Of a stretch of 64,000 nucleotides of DNA, positions 1 to 12,309 are shown piece by piece; the first letter of the stretch is position 1; each line of letters starts with the position of its first letter. Source of the DNA: Ophiura sarsii (lineage: Eukaryota > Echinodermata > Ophiuroidea > Amphilepidida > Ophiuridae). Where the stretch lies: contig CM069450.1 in assembly GCA_035610835.1 (NCBI GenBank), forward strand, positions 31,984,971 to 32,048,970. Reading direction: 5' to 3'. The notes under the pieces were generated by a model. The model was not told the origin of the DNA, did no database searches, and saw only the letters and a program-made list of their open reading frames with translations. The translations under genes were made by a program, and so were the position numbers.

Positions 1-313
1 AACCGGTGATGCTGGATGGACAGTATAACCCCGAGTATAACACAATTTGTTTCACAAGGCAGTTACCATCCAGGGAGCAGTTATCCTTTGCAATTCTTTG
101 GCGATCATTTGTGTCCGTAGCTGGAAGTTTCAAAATCTTCTTGTTGTGCGCGCTGATGATGGTCTTTACATTTTCGGTGCATGAGTAACTCAATTTCACA
201 ATGTTTCGGTTGAATATCTTGGGCAATTGAGAGCCTTTTGGAAAGTGGTGGTTTAGTAGTTTAAAGAATTCCTTTCCAACGTTGGTAGATAAAAACTCGC
301 ATGAATAAATATT
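1..313 (-). pseudogene. Penelope-like retroelement ORF fragment (runs off the left edge)
   Basis: Read on the minus strand, this stretch stays open for about 100 codons after a stop near 310. It contains TNVGKEFFKLLNHHFPKGS, then KIFNRNIVKLSYSCTENVKT and later CSLDGNCLVKQIV. In my memory the patterns FNRNT(V/I)K(V/L)SYSC and (C/N)CPL(D)GNCL belong to the cysteine-bearing linker between the reverse transcriptase and the GIY-YIG nuclease of Penelope-like elements and related animal RT proteins. The fragment begins abruptly at a stop and leaves the window before any nuclease motif, so it is a 5'-truncated piece or a broken copy. No host gene is implied. A different C-terminal piece of the same kind of protein lies at 34196-34493 on the other strand. 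Confidence 0.6.
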
Positions 314-1669
314 ATCAATAGCTTATCCTTTGCATATCAAATTAAATTACAAAATGCGTTGTAAGGTGACAAGTGGTGATGGCCAACACCAAACTCTAAA
401 TGGAAGCGTTATCAGTAACCAAGGCGTGAGGACCGAAAATAAGGTTTGGTGTTGTTGGGGCCAAAGTGAACTTTGGTTGGGTGTGGTCTTTTACACCCTT
501 GATCAGTCTTGTAGTTCAAGGGTAACTGCAATAGGTCAGCAGAAAAAATCAATGATCAATTAAATGATGCATATGACCAATACCTTCAGCAGAATCACAT
601 CATACTTGGTAAATAATATAACACCTGAAGAAGAGCTATAGACAATAGAGTAGCACAAATAGCTCAGGTTCATAAAAGCAGAGCCTCTTCATCAGTCGAG
701 CAGTTGAAGTGGATAGTAACAGGAAATTAAAGAAATGTCATGAGGGAAGCAGTGGTCATGCCTTGATACATATATTAAAGTAAATCGTAGTTCACAGTAA
801 CATAGTTCAAAATTATGATAAAGTAATTCTTCATCAGTTTAGTAGTTGAAGATAATGATGCATATTCATATATTCTGTGAACAAATTAAAATAAATACAT
901 TACCCTGGTTAAGCTTCATATTTAAATTGAGCAGTTTGGATATCAAATTATGGAGCTTAGTTGTTCTCAACTTTTTGAATGGCCACATGCTTGCATAATT
1001 AAATTGTAGTAGTAGTCCTTAGTTATGTGGAGGACTTTTAGTACAGGGAGAGGGTGGAAGGAGGTGCCAGAGCGCTTGATCTTGATGTTATGGAATGGCA
1101 CCTCGGCCTTTGAGCCATTTATGTTTATGTACAAGTTTTGATTCTATGCATCTCTGCAATAAACATCACCGATATTGCATATCTTTGTGTTTGTGTATTA
1201 ATTGTGTCGATCTAATATCAACCAATAGGTCAATGCACTATTGTTATAAACCCAACCTTTCCAAACACTACAAAACGCAAGCATTAATACAGGTCGATTG
1301 AAATTAAGAGATTGAAATCTTTCTTCTGACTCAGTTAAGGAACGATGTCTCACTATTGTTAGAAATATGAAGTCTAAATGAGATGCAACGCGAAGATGTT
1401 TTGAAACGATATCGAGAACTTGGTACAGGTATAGCAAACAATTGCCGGTTACACAACCCAGGTCAATATACAGATCGTCTATCTTACTTACGAGATATTG
1501 ACATTGTTTAATGGAAATGCAAATACCTATGCTGTATAGTTATATATTGTATGGATACACTATGTGCAAATTCCCTTGAGCTACTTCAAAAGTGAAACGC
1601 TATCTTCCATCTGTATATAAACAACGTGTTATACACCTATCAGTTGTAAGACGCATTTGCTTAAGGCGC
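314..1669. other. Unassigned AT-rich stretch
   Basis: I see no coding frame that reads like a protein, no RNA gene and no clear repeat. The short open frames here have low-complexity or random-looking translations. Confidence 0.5.
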
Positions 1670-2968
1670 TTGCTTAAGGTGACCCGAAGGGTCGAACTTC
1701 TGTGATGACCTTCCACACTGGTCTTTCAAGCATGCAGCTTTTCATGTCCTGCCTAGTTAGTCCTGTATCCTCTGATAAAAGCTTGATGTAATTCTTTCGT
1801 AATGGTCCTCTAGCCTTGTGTCCATGCTTGGGTTGCCACAGGAGAACTTTAGAGACTGCTTCCACTTCCCTTCTGGCACAGTAGCCGGCAAATGTTAATC
1901 TCCTCCGTCTTAGCCTCTCTGATATTGGTAACAAGTTCTCATATAGCTTTTCTTATAATAGGCGAGTGTAGCAACCATCTAGCGCTTTTCTCATCTCGGC
2001 TCCATAAGTCAAAACAGATTCAACAGTGGTGGTGAACAGCTTTATTTTCAGGTTTCTCGGGATTTTACTGTTCCATATTTTTGTCGTGCTGTTACAGGCT
2101 TTCCAAGCTTGAGCCTGTCTTATGTTGAAATCTTGCTCACTACCAGCAATCTGGGCACCAAGGTATTTAAAGTCTTGGATAATTTCAAGATCATTACCAT
2201 CCAGTGTCTTCTTTGTACAGCATTGCCTTTGTTCTTTTGGCGTTCATCCCAAGACCAACTGTAAGCGCTGCTGCTTCCACCAGATGTAGTAGTTCCTCTG
2301 CATCCCGTAGATTGCCAGCAAGGAGAGCATTGTCGTCTGCGAAGTCAAGGTCTGTAACTGTCTGCGGCCCTATTCTCCTACTTTGCATGGGAGCAAGTGT
2401 GAAGCCTAGATGCTCTTCTTTTCCTGCTAATGCCTTCCTCAGTACATAGTCTAGGATGATTATGAACAAAAACGGTGCTAGTGTATCACCCTCAAGAACC
2501 CCTGCTTGAATTTTGAAGTCCTAATGGAGAAGTAACATGTGCTTTGGTTTGTTGGTATGTATGTCCAATGGCAGCCACTAGCCTTCTGGTACACCATAGG
2601 CTCGTAATATATCCAACATCTTACCACGATGGACGGTATCAAATGCTGTTTTGAAGTCTATGAAGATCAATGCTGCAACGAGGTTGTTGTTCTTAATTTC
2701 TTCTACTATCCTACTTAATGCCAGAATTAACTGTCCATTTTAGCTGTTTTACGCCCACTGATCTCGTTGATAAGGTCCCAAGATGCTTTATGCTGACAGT
2801 TTATGTTGGAATTTTCTACTTCCTTGATCTTCCTTCCTAGGATCTCTTCATTTACCATCTGGTACGTGCTGCTTAGGCGGTTCTTCTCAGTTTGCAGCTC
2901 CGATCTTGATATACATGATCCTTCCTGGATGTCAATGAGTTGAGCCTTTTGCAGTTCTTTCCTTTCTT
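1670..2968 (-). pseudogene. RTE-type LINE reverse transcriptase, degenerate 3' half
   Basis: The minus strand reads from about 2968 downward as a decayed non-LTR retrotransposon ORF. In order it shows a pre-RT linker (LQTEKNRLSSTYQMVNEEIL, then ASWDLINEISGRKTAKMDS), RT motif A (ALIFIDFKTAFDTVHRGKML), the catalytic box LDFADDNALLAG near 2330-2365, and a C-terminal domain (RRRRLTFAGYCARREVEAVS, then GLTRQDMKSC) ending near 1674. Stops and frame changes separate these segments: an in-frame TAG follows KMDS, and a frameshift lies between the FADD block and the tail. The copy is therefore dead. The order and wording match the RTE-like endonuclease-RT proteins common in cnidarian and deuterostome genomes, from memory. 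The apurinic endonuclease half is missing, as expected for 5' truncation. Confidence 0.85.
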
Positions 2969-3487
2969 AGGGTCATTCCCAATGGCTTCTGTGGGTCGCT
3001 TGGGGCTTTTGGGATCAGTTTCTTTGTGTGGAATTCTTATGACTCACTATACGATCCCCGGGGTGCGTTATGGGTGCGTCGTTTACCACCACATTCGTGA
3101 CGAAGGGTACGTCAGTGGCAGCCTTTGGTCTGTCACGAAATTGATGAAGGGTGCGCTAATGTCCGTCACATTACATGGGTGCGACAGTGTATATCATTTT
3201 TACGAACAACAAAATACGAACTTTAGAATTTAAATATATGCCATACTATACCACCAACCAGGCTTTACATCACATTTATGATATACCGCATGTTCTAAAA
3301 TGCCTGAAATCACTCGATCGCCGTGCAAGTGTGCAAGAGTTTGGCAAACGGAAGAAACAAGTAACTGACAGTAGACCGAGAACCTTTCATTTTGAGAGTA
3401 CTGTCACATATAATATAGGGGATCAGCATTGCGCTATACCACAAGCGCAGAACAGACTAACCACAGCAGAGGTAGATAGAATACAGC
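2969..3487. other. Unassigned, with several GGGTGCG-like repeats
   Basis: No gene was recognised. Between 3061 and 3185 the words GGGTGCG or GGGTACG recur five times at irregular spacing. The rest is unremarkable. Confidence 0.4.
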
Positions 3488-3495
3488 TTTAGCAG

Positions 3496-3510
3496 CATTA
3501 GCGTAGCCAG

Positions 3511-3544
<34 letters not shown>

Positions 3545-4181
3545 GGGGGGGAGGGGGGCGATTGCCCCCCCCCCCCCCGGACACCTAAAATGGGGACGGC
3601 GAAGCGGAAAAATGGGGACGAGAAGAAGGGGAGAAAAGAGAGAAAGAAGGGGGAAGGAGAGGGAGAAAGAGAAGAGAAAGGGGGAGGAGAGGGAGAAAGA
3701 GAAGAGAAAGGGTGAGGAGAGGGAGAAAGAGAAGGGAAAGGGGAAGGAGCTGGAGAAAGAGAAGGGAAAGGGGAAGGAGCGGGAGAAAGAGAATGGAAAG
3801 GGGAAGGAGAAGGGAAAGAGAAGAGAAATGGGGACAAGAAATTGTTCATGTAGTACATTAACTGTGCGATTGTTTTTGGACTGTGCGATTTTTTTTGAAC
3901 TGTGCGAAATTTTGTTCTAAAATGGGGACGGAGAAGCTAAAAAATGGGGACGAGAAATTGATACTGTGCGATTTTGTTTGACTGTGCGATTTTTTTGGGA
4001 CTGTGCGAATTTTTTTGACCCCCCCCCCCACCCACCCCCACTTACGTGAAATTCACGAGGTAAGTGACTAGAAAAAAAATTGGGGTAACCTTTTACGAAA
4101 TTTTTTTAGGGACATAAAAAAAAAATAGGGACGATATTGATGCTTGCCCCCCCCGGAATGACAATGCTGGCTACGCGCCTG
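3496..4181. mobile_element. Non-autonomous hAT-type DNA transposon, 686 bp
   Basis: The element is flanked by the 8-bp direct repeat TTTAGCAG at 3488-3495 and 4182-4189. The ends are inverted: the left begins CATTAGCGTAGCCAGC and the reverse complement of the right end begins CAGGCGCGTAGCCAGC, 13 of 16 matching. An 8-bp duplication with CAGG..CGTAGCCAG-type ends is characteristic of hAT elements. No transposase is present. The interior is unusual: a run of 31 G at 3512-3542, a run of 14 C at 3565-3578, a purine-rich minisatellite, repeated ACTGTGCGATTTTTTT words at 3857-4012 and a second C run at 4020-4029. Confidence 0.85.
3640..3835. repeat. Purine-only minisatellite inside the hAT element
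   Basis: Imperfect units of about 30 bp are built from GGGAGAAAGAGAAGGGAAAG and GGGAAGGAGC. The plus strand is almost pure purine for about 200 bases. Long frames exist on both strands (Arg/Lys/Glu-rich one way, Ser/Pro/Phe-rich the other), but they are composition artefacts. Confidence 0.85.
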
Positions 4182-4189
4182 TTTAGCAG

Positions 4190-5073
4190 AATCAATGAGT
4201 TTACGACATGATTGGCGGAGAGTGTTGTTTTACTCATTCAATAATCATTGTTTGCAAGCGATGTTGTATGACGCTTATTTCCACTTACCTACAATTAAGC
4301 ATTTATAACGCACAATAATTACAGCTACGTTATCTGAAGATCTGTGTTTGGTTCGTTTTTGATATGATGATTTACGGAGCGCCATTGTTTCAGCTAATCA
4401 TTATGCAGACTGTGGGTATTTACACTTAAATTAAGATTCAATTATAAAAACCACACGTGACAAAAAACTCATTAATTCTTTTGCATTCGTTTACAATACT
4501 AATTTGGTACCGCGATCACTCGGACATGACATATTTCAAAGGTAAAAAGCAAAGGTAAACAAAATCGAAAATCATACAACGATCTATTATCAATTTGAAT
4601 GTACAGCATTCTTACAGCGAGTTAATAGATAAGGCATTTTCCTACCTTTTGACACGTCTCCTATATCTTGCCATAGTTGAGTTAAAATGTAATATCAAAT
4701 CAATTTTGTCGGGAACAAAAATTGGTTTCAAATTTAGTCGGCCAGGTTACATTATTTATTGTATTGAACAAGAGAGTGTGTCTGGGGATTTGACGTAATC
4801 AGAGCAAATCACATAGTTAGTTATTTGAGTAATCCAATGTCTAGATGACATATAACAGCACCGGACCACTCGTATTAATATAACACTTTTACTGAGGATT
4901 GACCTCAAGAAATCTGAATGTCATACTTGAAATATTTCATACCGGTTATAGCATCATGCTTGAGTATTGCCTCTGCTGATATTTGGATTCGAAAAGGATT
5001 TTGAAAGAAACACAAGCCTGCATTACAGGTCGTGCTTCAAGACCAATTGGAGTATCGCAGATCAAACCACGAT
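4190..5073. other. Unassigned AT-rich stretch
   Basis: No recognisable gene or repeat family member was seen. Confidence 0.4.
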
Positions 5074-5077
5074 TTAA

Positions 5078-5300
5078 CACTTTTCACGCGGCAGGCGTCT
5101 GCAGACGACATTCTAAAATTAAAATAGGTCAATATAGTTATAGCGTTACCATATTTGGGATCACTATAAGAAATGCATTTAAATAAATACAAACATTCGT
5201 AGTATTGGTTCAGTAATTCTTGAGATAGACTTTAACAGTTGGGAAAGGTTTCTGAAAAATCTGTTTTGAAATGGTAACACTAATAGCCGCTTAGAAAACG
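5078..5300 (-). mobile_element. TTAA-flanked MITE, family T1, copy 1
   Basis: The element is bracketed by TTAA at 5074-5077 and 5301-5304. Its ends are inverted: CACTTTTCACGCGGC at the left, and CGTTTTCTAAGCGGC as the complement of the right end. It carries the internal palindrome CGTCTGCAGACG near 5096-5107. The whole sequence is the inverse of copies at 31309-31538 and 48993-49228. TTAA flanks point to a piggyBac-like mobiliser; no transposase is encoded. Confidence 0.8.
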
Positions 5301-5304
5301 TTAA

Positions 5305-7910
5305 TATAATTCCATCATAGATATTGATATTCACAATCGTGCTAAAATCACGTCGACATATAATCTTATAAATTGGAATAGTCCTCTACAAGTTAAGATC
5401 GTGTTTCGTCAAATCTGATTTCTCATAGACAAGTCTATAAATATACATCAATTTACAATTACAAATACAAAGATCGAGTAGTTCGGTTGCCTTGGGAGAA
5501 AGAAACACTGAAAAGACTGCAAAAGAGAGGGTGTAAAAAATATGACCTGGGAGGGAGTATGAAGATTAAGAAGGTAACGACATTTTACATAATAAAGAGA
5601 TATGTATTATGTACTACTGACAACAAATAATTGGCTTCGGGAGTATTCTAGTCGGCAGTAATCGTTCTATATTTTAAAGGTATATGTTTCGAACACTTTT
5701 TTGGGCTATGTTTTTTTTTCGCATCAAGATATTTTGATATCAGAAGAATCACAATATTTTCCTAATTATGTCTGTAAAATCTTAGGGCCAGAAATGTTCC
5801 ATTTAGAAATTATAGGCTAAAATGTGGTGAATTACTGCCAAAGGTGGTTAACACCAGCCAGTTTGTGTACTAATCAATGGGCAAATACTTTGTGACCATG
5901 TGCTTCTAAAAATAGAACCGTTGGAGTTATGCAACTCAAACTTTGGAATGCGACAATTTTAAAGATGGCTTCATGTTAAATAGAAAACATAAAGTTGAAA
6001 ATCGGGCCAGCAATCGGAACATCTTCCTTTAAGTTATATATCCCAATACATTCACTTTAAACATTCAGGTGTATACTCGTATATGATCATGTGTTTTTCC
6101 ATTAGTGCATAAGCTTCAGCTTGAAATGTGCGCAATGGAGTGCCATTTCAAAATCCAATAATAACTCAATCTCGCCGAAAAATGGACGTACGACTCAGGT
6201 GTTTTAAGGATTCCTTGTCTGCCTTTTCAATTCAGCCTGCTCTCTTGACCTGCTAAAAATGTAACAAATCCGATACTATTATTCGAATCATGAATTTCAT
6301 TACAAAAGGAAGTGTCCAGCATCGGAAATATTGGACCCTGTGAATATTTAAACCATTTATTGAAAGATCAGACGATCAGACGTAACTGTTGGGTTAAATC
6401 CTCTTCCTGTATCGGGTAAGATCACTTACCAATGTCTATGTATCACGGCTCAACTTTAAAAAACCCTCGTGTACAAAAAGGGATCAAATTTCGATGTATT
6501 CGCGATCATCGTATCGCGTATAAATGTAAATTTTCACTAATACATATTTTACATTGAATATGCGTAATCAGATGCTATTGTGAGCTTAACAGCTCAGGTA
6601 AAGCTATACTAAACCAATTGATCACATGTTGTTGTTTTTTAAATCCATAATTAACCTCGGATATAGGCTCACCACCGAGGGTATCAAATCGCAACTTAAG
6701 TCTGATTTAGAAGTCGTTCACGTTGGGTGTCAGTATTTCAATTCACTACGTGTATACCCCCGTCAGGATCTACACCCGCTGGCCGTCCATAGGGTAAATC
6801 ACACAAAAACTATTGTTAACGTAGCGTAGTGATCGCTACCGTGGGGCAATCGTGACGACATTAAAGTGAAGGAGATTTTAAAAGTACGTCAATATATATG
6901 GTCTGCAGCAACTTCGATTCATGTTCGGTTGTCTTGGACATCTCTTATTATAAAGGTTTTCAAATAGTCTCATTCACAAGAATGGGAATGCTGATAACTG
7001 CAACATTTAACAAGTCATGTCCCGGTAGAAGGATGGACACTCACAGTCTTCTCGAGTAGTCATTATATGAGTTTTCTTCATTCGTTCCTCATTGGACGGA
7101 ATGTCAACATTGATCACGAACTTGCCAATCTACGTTCGATTATTTCTAAAGTGACTTCTAATTTTAACCAGGCAAACCAGTTAGATCCAACGGTCCAAAG
7201 TGTCAGTCACACTTCATACCTTTGTTACATTAGCATTTTCCCGACCGAGTAATACGTGAATGAAGTTGGGGCCGTTACAGGGACTACGATACGTCTTTCA
7301 TTCTGTTTCGAATTACAGAAACAAAAATATCTCTCTTTAAAACTTGGGTTTATTTTAGGATTGACAGGAACATACTGTGTATTTATAATACAATGACCAT
7401 GATCGCACGTATAGCAAACATATTGAGGAAATCGAGGGGAAAATTCAATCCTTATTCCAAATCAAGTACATTTTTTCACAGCATCTAATTTTCGCAAACG
7501 TAGATGATTTTCTTTTAATACAAAAATAAAAACAAATGAATAGATGTCTTAATGTCTATTACGATAATCACAAATCTCCGTCACTTCAAACTGTTAATGT
7601 ACGCGGATATTTCAAGAAACCCATCATCCGAGGCAAAGAATCCTATTTAGCGTGAGGTTGTAGATAAGCCTGTATATATAATTATGGAATCATTCTAAAT
7701 GGTAGGGTCAAAGACCCACTATCTTAATATATTTGATTTGGATGGTGCCCCCTTAAACGCCACTTATTTTGTGTTCATTACCTAAAAATATTTATGAAAT
7801 ACTACAATCTTACCTCTGTAAGTTGCCAATAATCTCTCACCATATACCCAATTTGAAACTCAACAACCTCTATTAGTTGCCTTTGTATTCAACCTCTTAC
7901 CTGTGCACCT
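5305..7910. other. Unassigned AT-rich stretch
   Basis: About 2.6 kb in which I recognise no coding exon, RNA gene, terminal inverted repeat or tandem array. Confidence 0.4.
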
Positions 7911-7914
7911 TTCC

Positions 7915-8035
7915 ATCCATGTGACGCGATCACGTGATGTCATGCCGGGCATTTGGTCGTAGTCCTCTTTTGTGTAGGACTCGTGCCTTTACAACTCTCG
8001 CCAAAGCAATATAAAGGGCAATAATGGGCCCTTCA
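7915..8035 (+). repeat. Dispersed repeat, copy 1 (partner at about 32005-32145)
   Basis: The phrases TGATGTCATGCCGGGCATTT, TAGGACTCGTGC and AATATAAAGGGCAATAA recur in order, slightly diverged, at 32025-32130 in the same orientation. This marks a dispersed repeat of about 120-140 bp of unknown class. Confidence 0.6.
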
Positions 8036-8075
8036 CATGTATCCGTGTGAGCTGGGCGACCCCTTACCGTCTTAT

Positions 8076-9379
8076 AGAAAAACAACTGAGTCCAACAATC
8101 CTTATTCCAATCAGCAAAAAATGTCGCGGCCGCATTGATTTTTTTGTCACCGGGTTCATACCGTTATATACCGGGTCCTAATCGGCCTGGAACCGAACTC
8201 ATACCACCTCCTCACCATGTCCTCACCGACCGAAACGACTGGGTACCGGCCGAACCACCTTGATAACGTCATCAAACCGCCCTTTATAAGCTGAGTGCTC
8301 GAGCTCGCTGCTTCACTCACATTCCGGGAATCTCTGTATTAGTCACACGTATCCGTGTGAGCTGGCCGGCCCCTTACCGTGTGGAAAATTGAAGCAGACG
8401 GCGGCACACGGCGAGGACACACGCTGGGCCGTTTCCCGTCCATTGAACACGTTGCCGGGTAAATTACCGGCCATCCGCGCGGCAGGACTTTTGAGCATGC
8501 TCAAAACTCCTGCCGGGTCCTGCCGGGGGAGTAAAAGCGGCGGCGAACGGTGAGAGCCCGGTTTGAGGACGGTATAAAGACGGCGCGCCCGTTTCGCGCA
8601 TTTTAAGGCAACGTATCTTAAAATGCATATATCACGCATTTCATTTATTGCTGTATTTTGCATATTTGACACATTTTAAGGCAACGGAATAAATCACAAT
8701 AACACTGACAAAGTAGTTTAAGAATGTAGGATATCCAATATTTATAGTTTAAGATTGTAGGATATCCAATTTATAGTTTAAGATTGAGCCATCCTTGTTT
8801 TTACCTCCCCGACCACCAACCCCCTGAGTGTTTTGGCATATAATTATGTATCAATATGATTTCCAAGGTGTCAAATCTAGCATGTCGGTTGGTAGGCCGT
8901 GCAGCGCCTGCGGCGGGCCTATCTAAATTGGACCCAACTTAAATCGGTTCACAACAAGCCGGCCTTGTCGCCTCGGCCGCAGGCGGCCTGCGGCTCCGTT
9001 TCCTACTAGCGCCTGCGGCGGGCTATCCGCGTCTCGGCCTCCGGCCTCGCATGGGTACTGTGAGCACGGAACGGCCTTAAAATGCGTCAAATATGCAAAA
9101 TACAGCAATAAATGAAATGCGTGATATATGCATTTTAACGCGAGAATATGTTGCATTTTTCACACGGTGAGGGGCCGCCCAGCTCACCGTGTCCTCACCG
9201 TGTGCATACCACCTCACCACGGGTGAGGGGTGCCCCGGGTGAGGAGGTGGTATTAGCCCGGTTCCATGCCGATAAGTACCCGGTATAGAACGGTATGAAC
9301 CCAGTGCCAACACAAAAATCAATGCGGTCGTTGACAATTTTTGCTGATCGTTCACCGTGTTGGACACTGTTGTTTTTCT
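8076..9379. mobile_element. Foldback element with long imperfect inverted arms
   Basis: The left arm starts AGAAAAACAACTGAGTCCAA (about 8076) and the complement of the right end starts AGAAAAACAACAGTGTCCAA (about 9379). Inside the arms the same words follow in order: a CCGCATTGATTTTT block, GGGTTCATACCGTT, ATACCACCTCCTCACC, then AAAATGCATATATCACGC and TTTATTGCTGTATTTTGC. The arms differ by internal insertions. The centre (8880-9060) is GC-rich, with GCCTGCGGC/GCCGCAGGC words. Short open frames here are by-products of the arms. No clear target duplication was found. Confidence 0.75.
8712..8787. repeat. Tandem repeat, about 2.5 copies of a 28-30-bp unit
   Basis: The unit AGTTTAAGATTGTAGGATAT + CCAATTT occurs twice in full and once in part. 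It sits in the loop of the surrounding foldback element. Confidence 0.85.
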
Positions 9380-9686
9380 GAAGTCCGAATGATTTGGTAG
9401 GCATTTACTAATAATTAAGCTTATTGCAGAAGTGTAATATTTGTCTAATTTCATTCCCTGAGCTGATCCCTATTGTATTCCGAGTTAGACGATATTAAGC
9501 CCGTTTGCTATTCTTGATAAACCAATACATATTGGTTAACGTTATAATAATAATACATAAAACACTTAAGAAATATTCGTTTTCAGAGTAAATCATGATA
9601 TTTCTTTTAATGGAGAGAATGATTTTAGATGGGTATTTTCAGAAAAAAATATAAATGGGGGCCAGAAAACAAGGTAAAAACATCGA

Positions 9687-10082
9687 TATGTTTTTCTTTG
9701 TGTACTGATATGCTTTTCTTTGTGTACTGATATGTTTTTCTTTGTGTACTGATATGTTTTTCTATGTGTACTGATATGCTTTTCTCTGTGTACTGATATG
9801 TTTTTCTTTGTGCACCGATATGTTTTTCTTCGTGTACTTACATGTTTGTCTTTGTGTACTGATATGTTTCTTTTTGTGTACCGATATGTTTTTCTTTGCG
9901 TACTGATATGTTTTTCTTTGTGTACTGATATGCTTTTCTTTGTGTACTGATATGTTTTTCTTTGCGTACTGATATGTTTTTCTTTGTGTACCGATATGTT
10001 TTTCTTTGCGTACTGATATGTTTTTCTTCGCGTACTGATATGTTTTTCTTCGCGTATTGATTTGTTTTTCTTTGTGTACTTA
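9687..10082. repeat. 22-bp minisatellite, about 18 copies
   Basis: The unit GATATGTTTTTCTTTGTGTA + CT repeats without phase slippage. Three units make 66 bases, so a 175-codon frame stays open on the minus strand (repeating KHISTQRKTYQYTKK). Sequence variation is mostly at the CTTTGTG positions. There is no start context, splice signal or conserved flank to suggest a gene. Confidence 0.95.
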
Positions 10083-10084
10083 GC

Positions 10085-11090
10085 TATGATATGTAGGCTG
10101 AAAGGACGTTTACAAAACATACCAATCCTTTCATTTATTGAAACTTACCATGAGTATCTCTGAATAGTAAAAGAATATTTCTGGTGTTCAGTGATTAGTT
10201 TAAATATTAGGTTTTTTCTTCCTTTTTTTCTTTCTTTTGCCAATTAAACCATTCAATGTTCTGGCGTTCAACAGATAATGGCGGGTAACGAACGTGCCAT
10301 TTCTTTCTTTCATATTCAAGATCTAGTATTTACATTCCACGATATAACCGACACATCCATACGTTCATGTAGCTATATGCAGATATTGGAAATGCTCATA
10401 CACCTTTCGACATCAGGTATTGATATTGTAACGTTTCTTTTATAGCCCTAAGAAAAGTAATCACTTTCGGTATTACCTGTATTACATCACACGTTTCATG
10501 GATTGATGTTGAGGCATATCATCATGCTCTTTTAATATGAGAAATGTTTAGGAAAACAACATCTTTACACATAACCCGCAGCGTTATATCAGCCATCATC
10601 AGTATCGTGAATGCCTCCTATTCTTCAGACAGAGCGCTTACACGTGCCATAAAGTACATTTATCACATTATAACTTGTTGGAGATATAAGAAAACGTATT
10701 ATATCCCCCATGGATCCTTAGATCGTTCGATTAAGACTCAGCTTAGTACAATAACCCTGCAATCTCTGCAGATGTTTGGTATGAAATGTGCAACATAACT
10801 ACAGAGTGTATTATTGTCAATTTACAGCCTAGGGTGATTCGATTAAGATTCATTTTAGTACAACAGCCTTGACTTTTCTGCAGACGTTGTTACACAAATG
10901 TGTAACGTAACTACTGAGTGTCTAACATTGTAAATTTAAAGGTGATATGGCTGAGAAAACCGTCAATAAAGAAAGGTGTGTCACAAACTAGTTAATTACA
11001 TTTTTCATTTCGTTTTATTCATATCCAGGTAAATTAAGAAAGACAGAAAAAACAAACATTTCACTGGCTTGAAATAAGGTTCCTACTGTT
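10085..11090. other. Mostly unassigned, includes a 113-bp imperfect duplication
   Basis: The only structure seen is a tandem pair at about 10725-10825 and 10838-10943. CGATTAAGA, TTAGTACAA, CTGCAGA, AAATGTG and TAACTAC recur in order at a period of about 113 bases. No gene was recognised. Confidence 0.55.
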
Positions 11091-11094
11091 ACAA

Positions 11095-11495
11095 CCCTCA
11101 GGTGGACCCTCAGGTATAGCCTCCGTAAAACTGCCGTAACTTCTTCATTATTAATTTAATCTCTATAAAAATATACATTTCTTTTTTTGCAGAAAAGGGT
11201 TCAATGAATCCAACCATGATCATGAAATTTAACCATTTTGGAGAAAGTTATAAAAAACACATTTTCCCCCCATTTTAGGTTCTGCAAAGATAATTCAAAA
11301 TATATTTTGTCAAATATTGTCATACTAGTTTTATCATAATCCTAATACAATTCCCTAGGGTGCATGTTTTTTAAATATCTTATTTCTTTTTGGAATTATA
11401 GATCAAAAAGTGCCAACAAAAAGTGCCAAAAAATTGTAAAAACAGATTTGTTGGCACTTTTTGTTCTATAATTTCAACAACAAAAAATCAGATAT
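11095..11495. repeat. Fragment of the 25889-26299 repeat family plus a hairpin
   Basis: From about 11100 to 11415 the sequence follows the element at 25889-26299: CCGTAAAACTGCCGTAACTT, AGAAAAGGGTTCAATGAATC and AAAGTGCCA words in order. It lacks that element's right end. Instead, from 11378 to 11495 it folds on itself, with arms of about 47 bp (AAAAAGTGCCAACAAA on the left, TTTGTTGGCACTTTTT on the right). Confidence 0.7.
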
Positions 11496-11499
11496 TAAA

Positions 11500-12305
11500 A
11501 AAGAAGAAGATTATAATTGCTCTTCCCAATACAACGATATGCTTGATCATGTACTAACAACACGGGTTATGTCACTTTTTAGGAAAAAAAGATGCTCATG
11601 GAAATGATCGTTGGCTCATTCGATTAGGAATACTAATTATTTACTAATACATTTTGATGTGAGCTTTAGGATGACTATATTACTTTCAAATACCGTTTGT
11701 TTGATCTCTATCAACAAATATGCTTGATAAAAGTTGACCAAAAAAATGCAAAATTTGTGCTATTTGAAACTTTGATGATATCTTTCTAACAACTGGCACA
11801 ACTTTTAACTTGTTTTCTCCTGTTTAAACAAGCATGTTTTTGGATAGATTCAAGCAATTTCGAGAAAACAACCAGCATATGAAAGGTTATTTAGTTATCT
11901 TGAAGCTCGTACAAATACTCCAAAAATGAAATGTTTAATGATGAAAGTGACACATTCCACAACAAACATATTTCTCTAAAAGTGGCAAAAGTCCGATATT
12001 TGTAGATTGAGAAAAGTAAACATAATCAAATAAACGGCTTTTGAAAGCCAACTAAATTATCGTTCAGGTCATATAAAGATTACAGCCAAATATCGAGTAA
12101 CAAATGAGGGCAATGACGCGGAGCACGATCACTCTTTTTTAATGACACCTTGTAGTTCCCGATTAGGCTACCAAAAAACCTATTCTACAGGCCCCTTTTA
12201 CCAAATGGTAATTTGATTTTTAAATTTTTAAATTTTTTTATTTGTTGTTGTTAAATATTTGGAAACTTATTGAGCATTTTTGTTTTTGTTTGAGCACCGT
12301 ATATA
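11500..12305. other. Unassigned AT-rich stretch
   Basis: No gene or repeat was recognised, apart from AAAGTGCCA-like words shared with the preceding fragment. Confidence 0.4.
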
Positions 12306-12309
12306 CAAT

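Noticed and set aside
3457..3858. Ser/Pro/Phe-rich frame and the Arg/Lys/Glu-rich frame opposite
   Set aside because: Both follow from a purine-only tract and homopolymers inside a transposon.
9593..10120. 175-codon minus-strand frame of repeated KHISTQRKTYQYTKK
   Set aside because: It is forced open by a 22-bp minisatellite (66 bases per three units) and has no signals of a gene.
11401..11495. Rho-independent terminator-like hairpin
   Set aside because: The setting is eukaryotic and the hairpin is part of an inverted repeat, not followed by a gene end.
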